Assembly (NCBI GenBank): GCA_026929865.2
Contig: CM049417.1
Location: forward strand, 17,333,501 to 17,397,500
Source of the DNA: Hyperoplus lanceolatus
Taxonomy: Eukaryota > Chordata > Actinopteri > Uranoscopiformes > Ammodytidae
Length of the DNA stretch: 64,000 nucleotides
Direction of reading: 5' to 3'
Made by a program: the position numbers and the translations under genes. Below are positions 1-56,581 of the stretch, piece after piece. The notes below the pieces were generated by a model that saw nothing but the letters and a program-made list of their open reading frames with translations, did not search any database and was not told the DNA's origin. The number at the start of each line of letters is the position of its first letter. Position 1 is the first letter of the stretch.

Positions 1-277
1 AACATTAGGCTCTAGCAAGTTACCGTTGCCAGGTACCGGTAGATCCATAGACTACAATATGTAGTGAAGTCGGAAATTTCCGAGTTCCCTGAACGCACCG
101 CCAACAGCCGGCTCACGACCAAACGATATGCGATTGGTTGGATAATCCAGAGTGGCACTGCGCAGATCCAATAGTTTTAAACTTCAACAGACACCCGCCT
201 CCAAGTGAGTGAACGTTTGCCAATTACAGCACTTCCAGACCTTCTGTACAAATGAAATGAAGTACGATGGTCTGGTA
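1..277 (-). repeat. Dispersed repeat family A, copy 1
   Basis: The stretch from about 113 to 277 is the reverse complement of 9457-9632 with scattered mismatches. The shared segment includes ttcaacagacacccgcct and ends at ccagaccatcgta/tagcctgg. Boundaries are unclear and the copy may start outside the window. Confidence 0.7.
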
Positions 278-753
278 GCGCCAGGCTAATATTGGGGGGG
301 AGGGGTGGGGGTTTCAGAAAGGGGGAGAGTGAGAACAGGAGAGATTGTTATTTTTTAAAATATTTTGTCAGTCTCTAGGCACACCGTGGACCCATGGATA
401 TGTTAGAACACATTTAAAAAGTGCATTTAGCATAATATGTGACCTTTTAAAAATTACTCCAGATTATTTTTAAAAACCATCTTCAGGTATGCCATTGTTT
501 GATAATATTGAGTTTCTGCAAACCATATGCTACTTTTGAGGCCAACAAACTCTCTGTCTCATCCTTTTCTTGGTGTATAAATAGAGGCATAAACATATGA
601 ATAGCAGGGAAGAAAAAAGGGACAAGAGGAGGGATAGATCAAGAGAAAATGAATGAAGGATGAAAGACATACAAACCAACATCGAGATAGAGAGCAGGAT
701 TCAGCATGCGACAAATCTCCATGGCAACACAGCCATCACGACCTAGTCTTGGG

Positions 754-789
<36 letters not shown>

Positions 790-3055
790 TCCCACCCAGA
801 AATTTCAGTATGATGCAGAAGCTTATGTATGTGGTTGTGTTAAGTACCAAATAAAGAACCTTTTTGTTCTGAGCATGCTTGAACCACATATAGCATTGAA
901 ATGTTGAATACATTCTGATGGCTGGTATTACGTCTACGGTGCCCATCCATCTCTACCATTGTGTCCTTGAGCAAGGCATTTAACCCCAAAACCGCTCCGG
1001 GGTGCTGTATTATATGCGAACATAGAATCTTAAATCGATTCACAGGGCTACACCAGGTAGTAGTGCACAACTGAAGCAGTTGAGTGGATATCAAGGATCT
1101 TGGTGCAGAGCATATTGATGAGGTGAAAAAGTAAATCTTTGGTACTATCACACTTTAGGCAAGTTAAAGGATACAGGATCATTTAATAAATAAGATTATT
1201 GAAGCAAGCGAAATAAACGAGAATCTTTCAAATGATCTGATCTTGATAGCAAATCACAGCAGGTAGTTTGTTATCAGACGACACATTCCATTGGCTGATT
1301 TACATGTCAGATCAGTTTATATATGAAGGCAGCCTACAGGCCTAATAGTCAGTTTATATAGCTCATGATTACAACAGCCCCTTCAATGTACTTGGGGTCT
1401 GACTTTTCTAACTTTGTCTGTTTATTTCACCTTTTTGATGTTCCAACTAGGACTGTCAGTGTAAACGGTTAGCCAAAACCTATTCAGTTCTGCCATTATC
1501 CCCCTTAATGGTTCTGTGCAATCATGCCCCACATTTCAGGAATTAAAAAGCACATCCAAAAATGGTTTGACACATTTTAACACAATGACAGGCAAATGAA
1601 TGTGATTTTTAGTTGACTGCAGTGTGAGGTACTATAAGGTGAAGCAGTCTACTCGGCAGAATAGGAGCCTGATTATACATGGTATTTGATCAAGCAGTAG
1701 AAAAGAACAAATTCAGTTTTTTGCAATGCCATTAATAGCGTTTTGTCCCAGGCTCATCTGACAAAGTTTGTGTTATTTTTATGTCCTTAATATTACCACT
1801 GCTTTGCCTTCCAACTGTTGATAACATGTTTGCATATCTTGTGTTTGGGTTGAGCCGGGTCTTGATAGTAGTGTGCTGCACACGCTTCGTGTGCGACTTT
1901 CCTTTAGTCGTACTTTCTGAACCTTACCGTGTAAAATTCCATCTGGTTGTATGTGAGTGGCTTCCTCCCAGAACTCAGATTAGTAAAGGTCAGTGATAAT
2001 GAGGCTCGAGTCAAAACACAACCAGTACTGCCTTGGCTTAGCATTACTGCTTTGTGTGTGTGTATTTTGGTCATGTGCACATGCTTTTGTTTGCAATGTG
2101 GCAGTAAATGGCTCTCAGCTGCAAACATCTTGTCGGTGGGTTTTCACTTTGTGTTAATGTATGTGTGTGTGTTGGGAGTGGATCTGAATTGCAGTGCCGG
2201 ATATAAACACTATACTAATGGTCTGTCCACACGGTAGGCAAAGAACTACCCACCCACCCACACACACACATCTGACAGGCATGACACACAGTAACCGGTG
2301 AGCTTGCATTCAGAGCTGGTGTTTGTAAAAAAAAAAAAAAAAGAGAAAAGAAACCGGCAACAAATTGGGCCGGAAAATCAGAAATAACATAGCGGCATCA
2401 CCCAAGCTGAAAATGTATTAAACTGTCAGTTCACTAAACTGCAAAAATCAATTCAGATAAGGGGAAGTAACAGCTGAAATGCCACTGCTTTAATTTGATA
2501 CATAATGCATTCATATTATTTCAATACAAGTCTATAGAAAAAATATACATCAACTGATTCATGTGATGCAGCAAAATGGAAGTGAACACATTACTCTGTC
2601 CAACCTCCTCAGTCCGGACGTGAAAGTGCTGCATAAAGAAGCAAGTGAGCCCAGCAGGAATGACCTAATAGCTTATACTGTTGAAGTGGAATTTAGACCA
2701 GGAAATACAAGAGAGTAACATACCAAGCTAGCAAGAGATATGCCGGGTAGATCGGTCTAGTGTTTTTCGGCAAGGGCACTGAATGGTATGGACACACACA
2801 CATTAGTGTCATACGTGGATTTTTAAGTGAGGTGCCAAGAGTGATCACTTTCTGCTTAGTTCCCCGTATGAACTTATATGTGATTGGTAAAATGTATGTG
2901 TCGTTTGGGTGGGCCGTGTGTTTCCAATTTTACTACTCCTTCTACAAAGCTCCCTTCATATGACATGAATGTCGCTCAACCCAGTGTCGTGTCGTGATTA
3001 TGTCAAATTCACTTTCCCTTGGAGTGCACTGGAACCTCGAGTTAACTAATTGCTG

Positions 3056-3197
<142 letters not shown>

Positions 3198-5510
3198 GCA
3201 GTTTAAAGTATGTTTCCATAAGTAGCATGCAGCATCAGAAAGTAATGTGAGAACAAAACAATGATGTCACTTATTGTCCTCCAACACTTCTATAATTATA
3301 ACTGAGGGGGAGAGGTGCGTTTGTGTGTGTGTGTGTGTGTTTGGTTGGGGGAGGGGGATTTGCTTAGCCTGCAGCTGCCCAAAAATGAAGGAAGAATCGG
3401 AAGACAAAAATAGTCGGACATGAAAGAGGATAGGAGAAAGAGTTGAGGACTGTGGGAGAGGGGCAGAACTTGGAGGAAACACGCTTGAATTTTAACTTGC
3501 TGCGCTTTGTACAAAGCTCCCCGACTTCTGTCAGTTGACTCTTAATTAAAAGTTAGGCCTGCTGGCTCCTGGGGGAGGGTTGATCCATTTTAGTTAACAA
3601 AGATGGACATTTTGTCTCTGATCTACCAACCATTATGCCAATTGTATAGAGTACCAATGTTATACAGCCCTGGCTAGCTTGCAGCCCTCATTGATACAAG
3701 ATGAATGTCTCACAACCATAGTTTTATGAAAAGGAAAAATGATAGCGAAATAAAAAAGTTCAAATTGTCCTATGTTAACCTCATTATTGCCAACACTTTC
3801 CCCATGATCTCAAAAAGCTACAACACCAGAATAATGGAGTCTTGCTTCCTGTAAGTGCTCATTGTGAACTCTTGCTCGTTTTAAAATATTAAAGGCATTT
3901 TGTTTTTGCAAAATGTTATCTTGTCGTGGGGAATCCCAGTTGACAGTCAGTATAACACTTTTGTTGCGGAGGATTTGTTGGGGAGCCTTCATTTGTTAAT
4001 TCATCACACTTGTATGGTTTAGAGGTTTTGTTTTCAGAGGGGAAGTTAGAGAAGTCCTTGGATTTATTTTGGTTATCTCTCGGACTCAAATGCAATGTAT
4101 AGATGTCAAGAGAGTATGATATACAATCAATTCAATGCAGTGTTGCTATTGAAAGCTTCACCTGTCAGTCAGCACTCTAGTAGAAACCAGTTTACTCTGT
4201 AGAATTCAGGTTCTACTGCAAATCAGACAACACGTTTACAAGCAACATAGTAATCTCTCATTCAGAATTCTTTCTGAATGCGAAGATAGTGTAAAACGGT
4301 TTCCTCCAATCCTCTACCACGCATACAGAAACGTTATAGTTTCTTATGACGTTCAAGAAGTCAGGTTATTGCAAAAACAAATACTAACATTTCTAAGAGA
4401 AGGGACATGGAGGGATTACTGCCGTTAATTACCCTACATTTTTCCCAATAGGAGTACTACAAACTATTGGACTATATTCACATCTGCAGTCAGGCCTGTG
4501 TAAAATTATGCTTTAGCTGTGTTTCTGTATAAAAAAATAAATATGAAGTTTTAAATTGGAGCTCTCACACCTATTCCGCACACTTTCTTTTTTCCTTTTC
4601 GGGGGCAAAACTTGACCCCCAGGCGCTATTTTGGACGGCATGACTCTAGCGAAATCAATGCAGAGCTGAAAGAGTGACGGAGGGAGTTGGATCACGAACA
4701 GTCCAGTTGATCTAGAAATCAGCTTTGTATGGTCAGATCAGTTCTTTGTCTCCAATAGTGTGCACATATGACACATTGTCCGTCTCCCTCTCCCCCTCTG
4801 CCCCTCTCCCACATGATCCAAAAATAAAAATCTTTTGAACAAGGCCACATAAGGCCCTACCCGGGTCCTATCTTGGTATAATGTAACTGTCATTCATTTT
4901 TAATCCCAGTTCCCCCCTGCTCTGTGTTCTAGCTTAATCTGGCCTATCACACTTTATGCAGCTCTTCACTGTCAGCATTAGGATGTGAGGGGGGGGGGAG
5001 AGGGGGCGGGGGTTGCAGACATTAGATCATACCATCTGGACTGAAGCAAGAAACACACAAGCACAATGAAGTAATCATGAGCTATCCACGTTTGTTTCCC
5101 ATGGCCATGAGATAGGGGAACGGAGGGAGGAAGATGTTGATCAAAATGTGGTCTGTGGGTCGTTTGCGACATAGAGCGAGCCTCTAATTTGTTGAAGCTC
5201 GAGAGAGATAATTAGGGGAATGAAATGACTAGTCGCTGTTTGAGGGAGAGAACAAGAGAAAGAGATGATTTGTGCAAACCGCTCCACTCCGCACCAACAG
5301 TGTGAATTTCACTGGACTGTCTCTCTCGTTGGTGTCAAATCACTTGAGAGGTGTGTGTGATTTATGCCTCTCCATGCACCCGCACCAGTGTGTATTCTTG
5401 TATCTGCACAGACCGTGTGTGTGTGTGTGTGTGTGTGTGTTTGCATCTCGTCACCCTGGAGCCAGTCGTCTTCTCCTCTGACCCTGATCCCTGTCACCTG
5501 TCCACTCAGA

Positions 5511-5545
<35 letters not shown>

Positions 5546-6369
5546 CTTGCACTATAACTGTGACCCTTTCCTGGAGTTGAAACCCAATCGCAGTTGCCAG
5601 CCATGCTAAACTTGCCAGCACAGCAAGGTTTTGTTTTCTTCTTTGTGGGTGTGTATATGACTGGAAATACCTACTGTCTGCTGTAAGATGAACGGAAGCA
5701 GTTTTACTCCATTACTATCATATAAATGGACTGTTAAAATTGCTTTATTCACTGCCGGCCTTGTGGGTTCAATTTAAAGTCAATGTGAATATCCTGTCAA
5801 AAGATGAATACTGTGTGTGGCCCATGACTTGCTTCAGTGTGAAACATTAACCATGGTAAAACATTGACAATAGTAAAATCAAGTCAAAGCACAGTCTCCC
5901 GCACCTTCACTTTGACTGGACACAAGAGAAGCAGTGTTATCAGGCTGTTTGCATAGTTTTTAGTGTTTGGCAGTGGCTCTTACTGACATGCGCTCAGAAT
6001 GAAGCAATATTACGTTGCAGTAAATACTAAACGGAAATCTACACATTTTAATTTCACTAGGAAATGCATAAACGGCAGTCATTTTGAATTACAGGTTAAA
6101 CAAGGCAGAATATTGAATACAATTGCAGTTCATGTATATTTGCTAAAATTGTAGTAATATTTGTTTGTAATCAGTGCTGTTGCTCTCCAGTTACTTTCAG
6201 CTCTCTGTGTATAAATCAGTGGACTTGTTTGTTTCCCCCAAATAGTTTTTTCATGGCTGTCCAATTAGCTTAAGAGTGCAGCTTCCACTTACAGCATTGG
6301 ATTGGCTTAAAAGGCTTTCATCTATTTATTTTGAATTGGTTGAGTGATTCTCTACATAATATGACATCT

Positions 6370-6590
6370 ATTGCAGGATGGCCGTCCTGGGAGAGGGATC
6401 CCTTCCTCTGTCAACTCTCCCTGAGGTTTTTAAAATCCCGATAAAGGGTTTTTACTGGGAGTTTTTTCTCAGCTGAGGGTCTAAGGGCAGGGTGTCATAC
6501 TGTATGGAATGTAAAGCCCACTGAGGCAAATGTCTAGGCTATATATTGGGCTATACAAATACAACTGATTTGATTTGATTCAAATCTATT
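6370..6590 (+). repeat. Retroelement 3' end-like fragment
   Basis: Carries gagggatcccttcctctgtc, ctccctgaggttt, tctaagggcagggtgtcata, aaagcccactgaggcaaat and a 3' end gggctatacaaatacaactg followed by (ATTTG)n-like ttgatttgatt. This resembles the common 3' tail of fish non-LTR retrotransposons or SINEs. Family assigned from memory. Confidence 0.6.
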
Positions 6591-7515
6591 TCCAACCGTT
6601 GTGAAAATGTACCCCTCTTGTGAAGCCAGATCCAAATCAATCCATCCCATGTTTCTATCTTAATCTTTTTTTATTTATTTTTTTTATTTAATTGTTTTGG
6701 TTCCGTTAGACTTCTTGGGGGGGGGGGATTCAAGGTGGTTTTACAATATGTACACATATGGACAAAAAACGAAACAAGTAGATACAATACCCACACAAAC
6801 CCCATCCCCCACCCCTTCTATCTTAATCTTGCCACAAGATTACATTGTGGCAACACCTGGGCGGAAGTGCAGCTTTTGCTCTATTGACCATTTTTTGCTG
6901 GCTGTTTCTTATCCATACTAAACTTAAAGGCCAATATTATCTGGACTGGCCTTCCTGAATACAGTCAACTTTGGAGTAGTTTTTGTTTCTAAGCTTTACA
7001 CCTACATACATGTGCCAGTGTTTGTTATGTATTGATATATATCATAGGTCATAGTAAGGTCACTGACTTGAATGCTTTTAAGAGTCGTTGCTACAAGTTG
7101 AAACCAGAATTTGAATCAGATTGTTTCTTTAACTTTAAAAGCATTGGTTCAATGTTGGCCCAGGCCCATTGCTGTACGTCTATCCCTCTCTCTGCCCTGT
7201 CCTTTCTCTCTCTCCAAGACAAACCTATCTACAACAGGATAAAGAATGACCCAAAAAAAGCATTGTTGTCCGTGTTAGAGGAAATCAAAAGCTTTGTTGA
7301 ATATCTGTCCTTTGAGCTTTGAATATCCTGTAGTTAGTTGGTCCCGTTGATACAAAGTGTTTTTCGGGAGAGCCCGGGTAATAGCGCTTTGGAATGCAAA
7401 ACTTTTTTTCCTTCGCTTTTTGCCCTGGCAAATTTTTACTGTCACTTTGTATTACTTTTAGCCTGCGAGTCATCATGGAACTCTTATGCTTACATAATGC
7501 CTTCTCTCTTCTCAG

Positions 7516-39593
<32,078 letters not shown>

Positions 39594-42080
39594 GCCACCA
39601 GAGGAGATGAGAGGGGTGGAGGGGTTTGGGGGGGTTAGCCAGGATGAAGATGATGCTGTAAGTGGAGGGCAGGAGGTAAGCTAAAGGGTGGGGATCACTT
39701 TAAAAAAAAATAACCCGATTGTTATGTGGACTAAAGGTCTGAAGTAGGGCTATCGCTTCTGAGACTAGAAAAAAAGAGTCTTTTCTAGCAGTTCTGTTCC
39801 CTTAAGTTCCCGAGGCCTCTGCCATTAGAAAAAAAAACTCTTGAGTGGATTTCCTCTGAGTTGTGAAGTACTTATAGACTGAGGTCTTCTCTCTCTTCCC
39901 TTGCTGGGTTTATTTTCTCACGTTCTACTTAGACGTTCCACTCTTCTGCATGTCCGATCTGCTCTGTTTTATTTTTAGAAGTCACACTTTGATCACTTTG
40001 ACCACTCCTGTCACTACTTCCTGCTATTTATTCAGTTTTTTTCTTGCACGGTTCTGCTGCCCGGCCTTTTAGGGTTAAGGGGAGGGGGAAGGGGGAACCA
40101 GCTAAAGATGGAGGACAGAGATAGTCGGAGGAATTGCTGAAAGAAAAAGAAGAAAAAAAAAGATTCTACTTTCTCTCTGATTCTCTTAACACATGGTGGT
40201 GAGTGGCAGGAAGATGGGAAAGCCTTATTCTGCTGGAAAACTCTTCAGGGTTTTGATTTGGATTTGTTCAGATTCTCCTCCAAAGCTGAATGGACTCCGA
40301 TTGAGCCAGGACTTTGGCTGCACACACACTCAAACTAACACACACACCCTTACAGATGGTCTTTGGATGGACTAACTTTGCTGTTGTTGGTTGAAGGACC
40401 CCTCCTCCCGCCACACAAAAATGAACGTTTCAAATATCCACCTGACCCATCCTTCGACCTCCTCCCCTCACACTCACACACTTTACCACCCTCCCCCTCT
40501 GGTTTCAAATGGACTCGGCACAAACACATCCATCTCTTTCACCTCTTCACTCCCTCTTTCTCCTTTCTCCTCTTTTTTTCTTTCTTTCTGTCACTCTTAT
40601 CAAGTCCGAGGAGGCCAGTCAGACTTGATGCCATCGTCGATAGTTCGGGCTTCGACCAGGCTTCAAGTCCCTACTCATTTTGTTTATTCATTTTTAGTTT
40701 CTTCTTCTTTTATGGCTTTTAAACAAGAGTTGTGCACTGGAAAAGAGGGGCATCCGGGGAAAACTGGGGAGGGAAAGGACAGTTTGTGGACGGGGTCTGT
40801 CGATGGATTTTATGTTGCCTTTCTTTATAGATTTAAATTTGGGGTTTGTTTTTTGTTGCATACGTCAGCACATAAATGCATAAATGATTTATTTGTACTT
40901 TTTTTTTGTCATTGTTGATGTTGGTATCGTTTCGGTTGGCATCACGCCTTCAATATTCAGAATGTCAACCCTGAACCGATGCATTTCTTATCCCCCGCTA
41001 CCCCCCTCTCTGCTACAAGTATTCCTAAAGAGCAAACACACAAAAACGGTGTCTTTGGAGTATGTATCAAACTATGTGTGTGTGTGAGTGTATTATAAAA
41101 TATCACTGGGGAAAAAAAAAAAAAAAAAGAGAGAGAATGAGAAGAAGGCAGATGAACGAATGTTGAATTATTTTTTTCTTCTGCTTTTGATTTCATAATA
41201 TATTTTTGTTTCGTAGAAAGATGTGGGTGAGAAGGGTCACGTCGGATCATATCATTGCTGCCTTTTCAGCGTAGTGCACCTTTAACACACGCACACACAC
41301 TCGTAGTGTTACGGATTGAACACACAACTCCCACCCCGACCCCACAGTGCAGACAGGAGTGTTTGATGTATTGAATGATGTTGATGGCGGTGGTGGCGAC
41401 TGCTGCGCGTTCATCTGTGGCCATATTTTTTTGTCTGTTTTAACGTCTGTTTATTTTCGAATTAAGTTTTTTTTTTTTGAAGGCCTTTTCGGTCCACAAT
41501 GGCTTGAAGCAGAGAGAGAAAGCAGCAAAGACTTCTTCGTCAACACACGTTCACGCTGAAAGCCACAAACCCAGAAGAAGCCTTTTCCTGTCTTGCGTTG
41601 ATGCTCCAGTTTGTCGAAGCATAAAAACACACGGGGGTCAGAGAAAGGGGGCCATGGGGAAGACGCGGGGAGTCAGCTGGTTGTACCTAACTTAACACTT
41701 TTCTTTCTTTATCACAATGACACACTGTCGTTTTATTATTTCTTTCAGTTTTTAATACGTCAGATTTTTTCTTTTATTCTTTGAAAGTTGATCATTGTTT
41801 TAAGGTGCTGGGTATTGGATTCTAATTATTATTCTGGCTGTTGCTGTTATATTATCTCTTTCAGGGTTGATTTTATTTTACATTATTTCGTTTTACATTG
41901 CTGTAATTTACATTGATTTTAAATGTGTTTTGAGCAAACTGTAACTGTAGTGGTGGGTTTGGGGTTGGGAGGTGTGATCAACTCCTGAAAAGTGTATTAT
42001 TTGTCAGTTTTTTTTTGTGCAAAGACAAAATGATGAAAAATTACAATGATAGTAATAAAAACAATGATATAATGAGTCTG
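39594..42080 (+). other. mark2: mark2 3' untranslated region (inferred)
   Basis: A/T-rich sequence after the stop with no coding signal. The best poly(A) signal is AATAAA at 42054-42059, giving a 3' UTR of about 2.5 kb. An alternative AATAAA lies near 42388. Several T-runs and a short A-run are present. Confidence 0.55.
42054..42059 (+). promoter_or_regulatory. mark2: Candidate poly(A) signal of mark2
   Basis: Perfect AATAAA hexamer in an A/T-rich context about 2.46 kb after the stop. The choice is inferred from position only. Confidence 0.45.
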
Positions 42081-42790
42081 CCTGTGAAATCCATTATGTG
42101 CGAAGTAAGTTCAATAACCTTTGGCTCTTTCATGAAGCTCTCAGCAGCCTGTCCTAAATGGAGCTTTCCCCCGGGCTTTAGATATCATTAAATGGCACTT
42201 TTAATTTGACTAAAAGCCTTTTATTGAAATGTGGAATTTCTGCTCAACAATTTTTTTTTTCTTGATGGGTACTGAGTGTTAAGTAGATGTACTTTATCTC
42301 TCATAGTTTGTCCACCAGAGAGCACCAACTAGTATAGTTTTCAACTGAAAAGTGTTCTGCTCACATCATGACCAGAAGTCTTAAAAGGAAAATAAATAAT
42401 TTCAAGGGATCTTTATGAAAATGTGGGTAGGTGATGAGATGTAAGTTCCCTATCCGATTGAGGTGTTTGAGTGAAATAATTCAAAGCCAATCTTTGTACA
42501 AGTTAAACTCTGCAGTCATTTCATGTCTGTCCACAGTGCTTTCCATTTTTCTTAGGGCTGTTGACAGGCTTCTTCTAATGGACTCCCTGTTGTACAGGTA
42601 AAGCCCGACCAGGAGCTCCTGACCCCAGCCCTGCTCAGGAATGTGGGAGCTGCAGGTGGCCACACCTGTTTGGAGTCAACAGATGGTGTTTTGATAAGGT
42701 TTGGCAGTTGGGAACAGATGATTCGTACAGGACTGAACTGTGTGGATGAACTGCTTTAAAATTCAAGACGATTACTGAATGACTTAGTCA
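42081..42790. other. Intergenic gap between the two convergent genes
   Basis: About 0.7 kb with no repeat. A 60-codon frame on the - strand at 42481-42663 looks moderately protein-like but is unidentified. Confidence 0.5.
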
Positions 42791-44614
42791 TTTATTCTAT
42801 ATAAAAACAACATTTCTCAAACACAAACAGTTCAGTTTCCACAATGTAAACTTCTCACATACAGTACACACAAGCCATTTTTGGAGAAAGGACCAAATGT
42901 AAGAAAGCAATTGTCCTATTGAAAGTCAAAATGCAAGCCACCTTAAAGCCAAACGTAGTGATGGGTTGCTTTGATTCCTGCTCAGTGCCGTGTTGTAACT
43001 AAAAGCCTCTGCTAACAAAAGCAGGTGAAGTGAGACTATTAGAGAAGCGTTGAACAAGGCTTAAAAGAAAAAGTGTATACAGGACGTGTGATCCCAGATC
43101 TGCTTGAAAAAGGCAGTGAGACACTTGCAACTAGACTATGAAGAGAGGAAGCAACAACAGCAGAAAATCATCCAGTCATTGCATTGTTCACATGGTGGCC
43201 TGCCATCAACACAAGCTATAGGAACATTTTAAAGGCAGAAATCTGCACTGTGGCAGGACTGAGAAGCAAGATGCAACATGTTTGAGAGCTCAATGGCTGA
43301 ATTAATCCTTTCAGTTGCCCTTTGACCTCAAGAGGTAATGGCAAACCTACAAACATCTCATTTGATACATCCGAATGAAAAACAAAAGTACAAAAAACAA
43401 CCCATCATTTTACAGGGGGTAATGTGCAGGCTGGTCAGCATTAACTACAGGAAGTTAGTGGTCCCGCACAAGAAATAGTCAGGCAAAAAGCAAAAACACT
43501 GGAATGGTTTTCCACGTTTTTGGACAGATAAAACACTTATATAGTCAGCTTTAGAGGTGTTCACTGTCAAAAAAAAGTCTGGTTTCCCCCTCCAGTTTTG
43601 CTAGCTAGCTTAGCATTTACCATACAGAAATTAAAGTGGAACACATCTCCTCGTTTGACTCGGCAAGAAAGCAAATACATTATATCCCAAAATGCAGAAC
43701 CATTTAGCTTTTGTTTTATTACATGTCCTCTTGTAGGAAGCCAGCCACTAGCCATGTTTAAAGTCCAAACAGACTTTCCTCTGAAGCTCAGCAGCTTGCT
43801 GGAGACATGGGGATTCTGTGGGACACTGAGCTTTAAAGCAAGAACAGACTTTGGCAGAACATTTCAGTTTTCAGTGTCTGTAGGAGGTCGGAACGGGGTC
43901 GACAGTTCCCCTTCACTCTGTAAACCTGGTTTAAAGAACAGTCCTCGACACACGTCTTACACACAGAGGCTAACGTTGCATTGGTAGCAAGTAACGGCCA
44001 TAAAGCAGTGAAAGATCCAGCTGTGACAAACGTCGTCTTCTTGTGATGTGAGGCAAAGTCCAGTCCTGTGTGTTTGAAGGCTCTTTTTTTCCCTAAGTGC
44101 TCTTTCAATCATCATCATAATAATAAAGTAGGAACTATCTAAACTACTTACAATAACTGCCTACCCTAGGGCTCACTTTAAAGGTCTAGTCAAAAACATA
44201 GGAAAACATCACTCCAGTTAATACTAGTCATACATGGCTATGAGAGAAGAGCCTCTGACTCTTCGTTTCTCAATTTTTTTGCACCAACATTAAAAGCCAT
44301 GAGGATAAACAGCTTCCATTACAGAGCCTGCTTTTCTTAGCTCAAGTACCTTTTTGCTCCTCTGTGAGGGTCCGGGTTCAAGGCACAGCTCAACAGGTAA
44401 AGGTGTATTTCTTCACATCATATTCAGCCCCCGGAATGATTTTTCTAAATCTACGTGACCTCCAAGGTTTGGCTCAGGTGGGGGCAACTCTTCTTCGGTC
44501 TCCCTCATTTTCTCTTTCCCTCATTTGTTCAGAATTTAATTTTCCTGAAGGTTGTTTGGATGACTTGATACCTGCCCAGTGGAACCTACAGTATACAGTA
44601 CATGTATATATATA

Positions 44615-44676
<62 letters not shown>

Positions 44677-45135
44677 CAACCACACGCCTCTGCCATCCAG
44701 ATGTTCAGCAGTTGCCATGGAAACAAGCAGGTGGGTTTCACTCTCTGTGGACAGGACTTTCTTCAACAGTCTCTTCTGGTTTGTTTGCAGCGAGGTGTAG
44801 GTGGGTGTGGGTAGTGTTTGTTTTAAACTCCTAGCTTGTTTGTAGTGTGTCTGTGTGTTTTTACGGAGGTAGGCATTTTTATATAGGCTACTTACTGACT
44901 TACATAGTGGACATGCGGGGGGGCTCCTCACTCTTCTTGCCACATTTTAAGAGCTGTGATGTCACCTAAAGGTCCTGATCGTGTTCAATGGATCATGTGA
45001 CGCGTGATGGTCCCAGAAAAAAAACTAAACAAAAAATAAGCTAGGAGCGATGGACTTACAGGATGAAGGCAGAGAAAACAACTTGTGTCCATGTGTCCGT
45101 CTGCATGCTAATTTGTTTGTGTGGTGTGTGTGTTC

Positions 45136-45163
<28 letters not shown>
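42791..45163 (-). other. rcor2: rcor2 3' untranslated region (inferred)
   Basis: Downstream of the rcor2 stop on the - strand, with no other gene signal and few repeats apart from a GT array at 44617-44674. Minus-strand AATAAA hexamers at 43715-43720 and 42791-42796 are candidate ends, giving UTRs of about 1.4 or 2.4 kb. Confidence 0.45.
44617..44674 (+). repeat. (GT)29 microsatellite in presumed rcor2 3' UTR
   Basis: 58 bp of GT, read as CA repeats on the rcor2 RNA, about 490 bp past the stop. Confidence 0.98.
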
Positions 45164-55763
<10,600 letters not shown>

Positions 55764-56242
55764 CTGTAACACACACACAACCCCCAGGCCAGTCAAACCT
55801 CACTAACTTACATACTGTGTGTGTACAACAATTCGTCAATACACAATCCTATGAACCAAACTCCCATACAGAAATATCTGTTAATCATTTTGTCATTAGT
55901 GAGTTTGCCAGTGAGTTTTCATTTGAACCCTATAAAACCTGATACACTCTTGTAAAGTAGAGCGCCACCTTATGCTGCTGCTGCATTGGAAGCGCTCCCA
56001 TTGTTTTCTCTGGAGCAGAGAACATTTTCCAAACACGGACCTCACTGCATGAGAACTCATTCACACTCAGCACCTCAATGACCCTCACCATCACTCAGTC
56101 AGTAGCCCTGGAGTGTCACTCTATTCCTGGGTATCTCTCTAATCACAAAGATCACAGCTGGTATCAGTGAAGTGAGACACGAGGTGGTAGAGATACCCTC
56201 TTATTTGTTACCTGAAACACTTTGACTATTTGATGGATTGAG

Positions 56243-56505
56243 CAGTGGTTGACACTAACGGTTGCCCGCTTGCCCGGGGCAACTGAAAATAATGTTTGGG
56301 CAAGTTGAGATTGGTTCTTGGTTGCCCGGACGGGCAAGTGGATTTTAGAGGGTTTGTCTGTAGTCTAGGCTATGTATTCATGTGTTTTACAGTCTGCAAA
56401 ACATTTTTTTTTCCGCTAACTCACACAAAATAGGTCGGCTATATTCGCAATTGAGCAGCTGCGCGGCAGCCAGCAGCATCACTCCTCTTCCACTCGATCT
56501 CTCTA

Positions 56506-56581
<76 letters not shown>

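Noticed and set aside
7032-7322. 96-codon + strand frame before mark2 exon 2
   Set aside because: No MARK-like N-terminal sequence and no recognised domain. The MARK2 start motif is absent, so the true first exon is probably upstream of the window.
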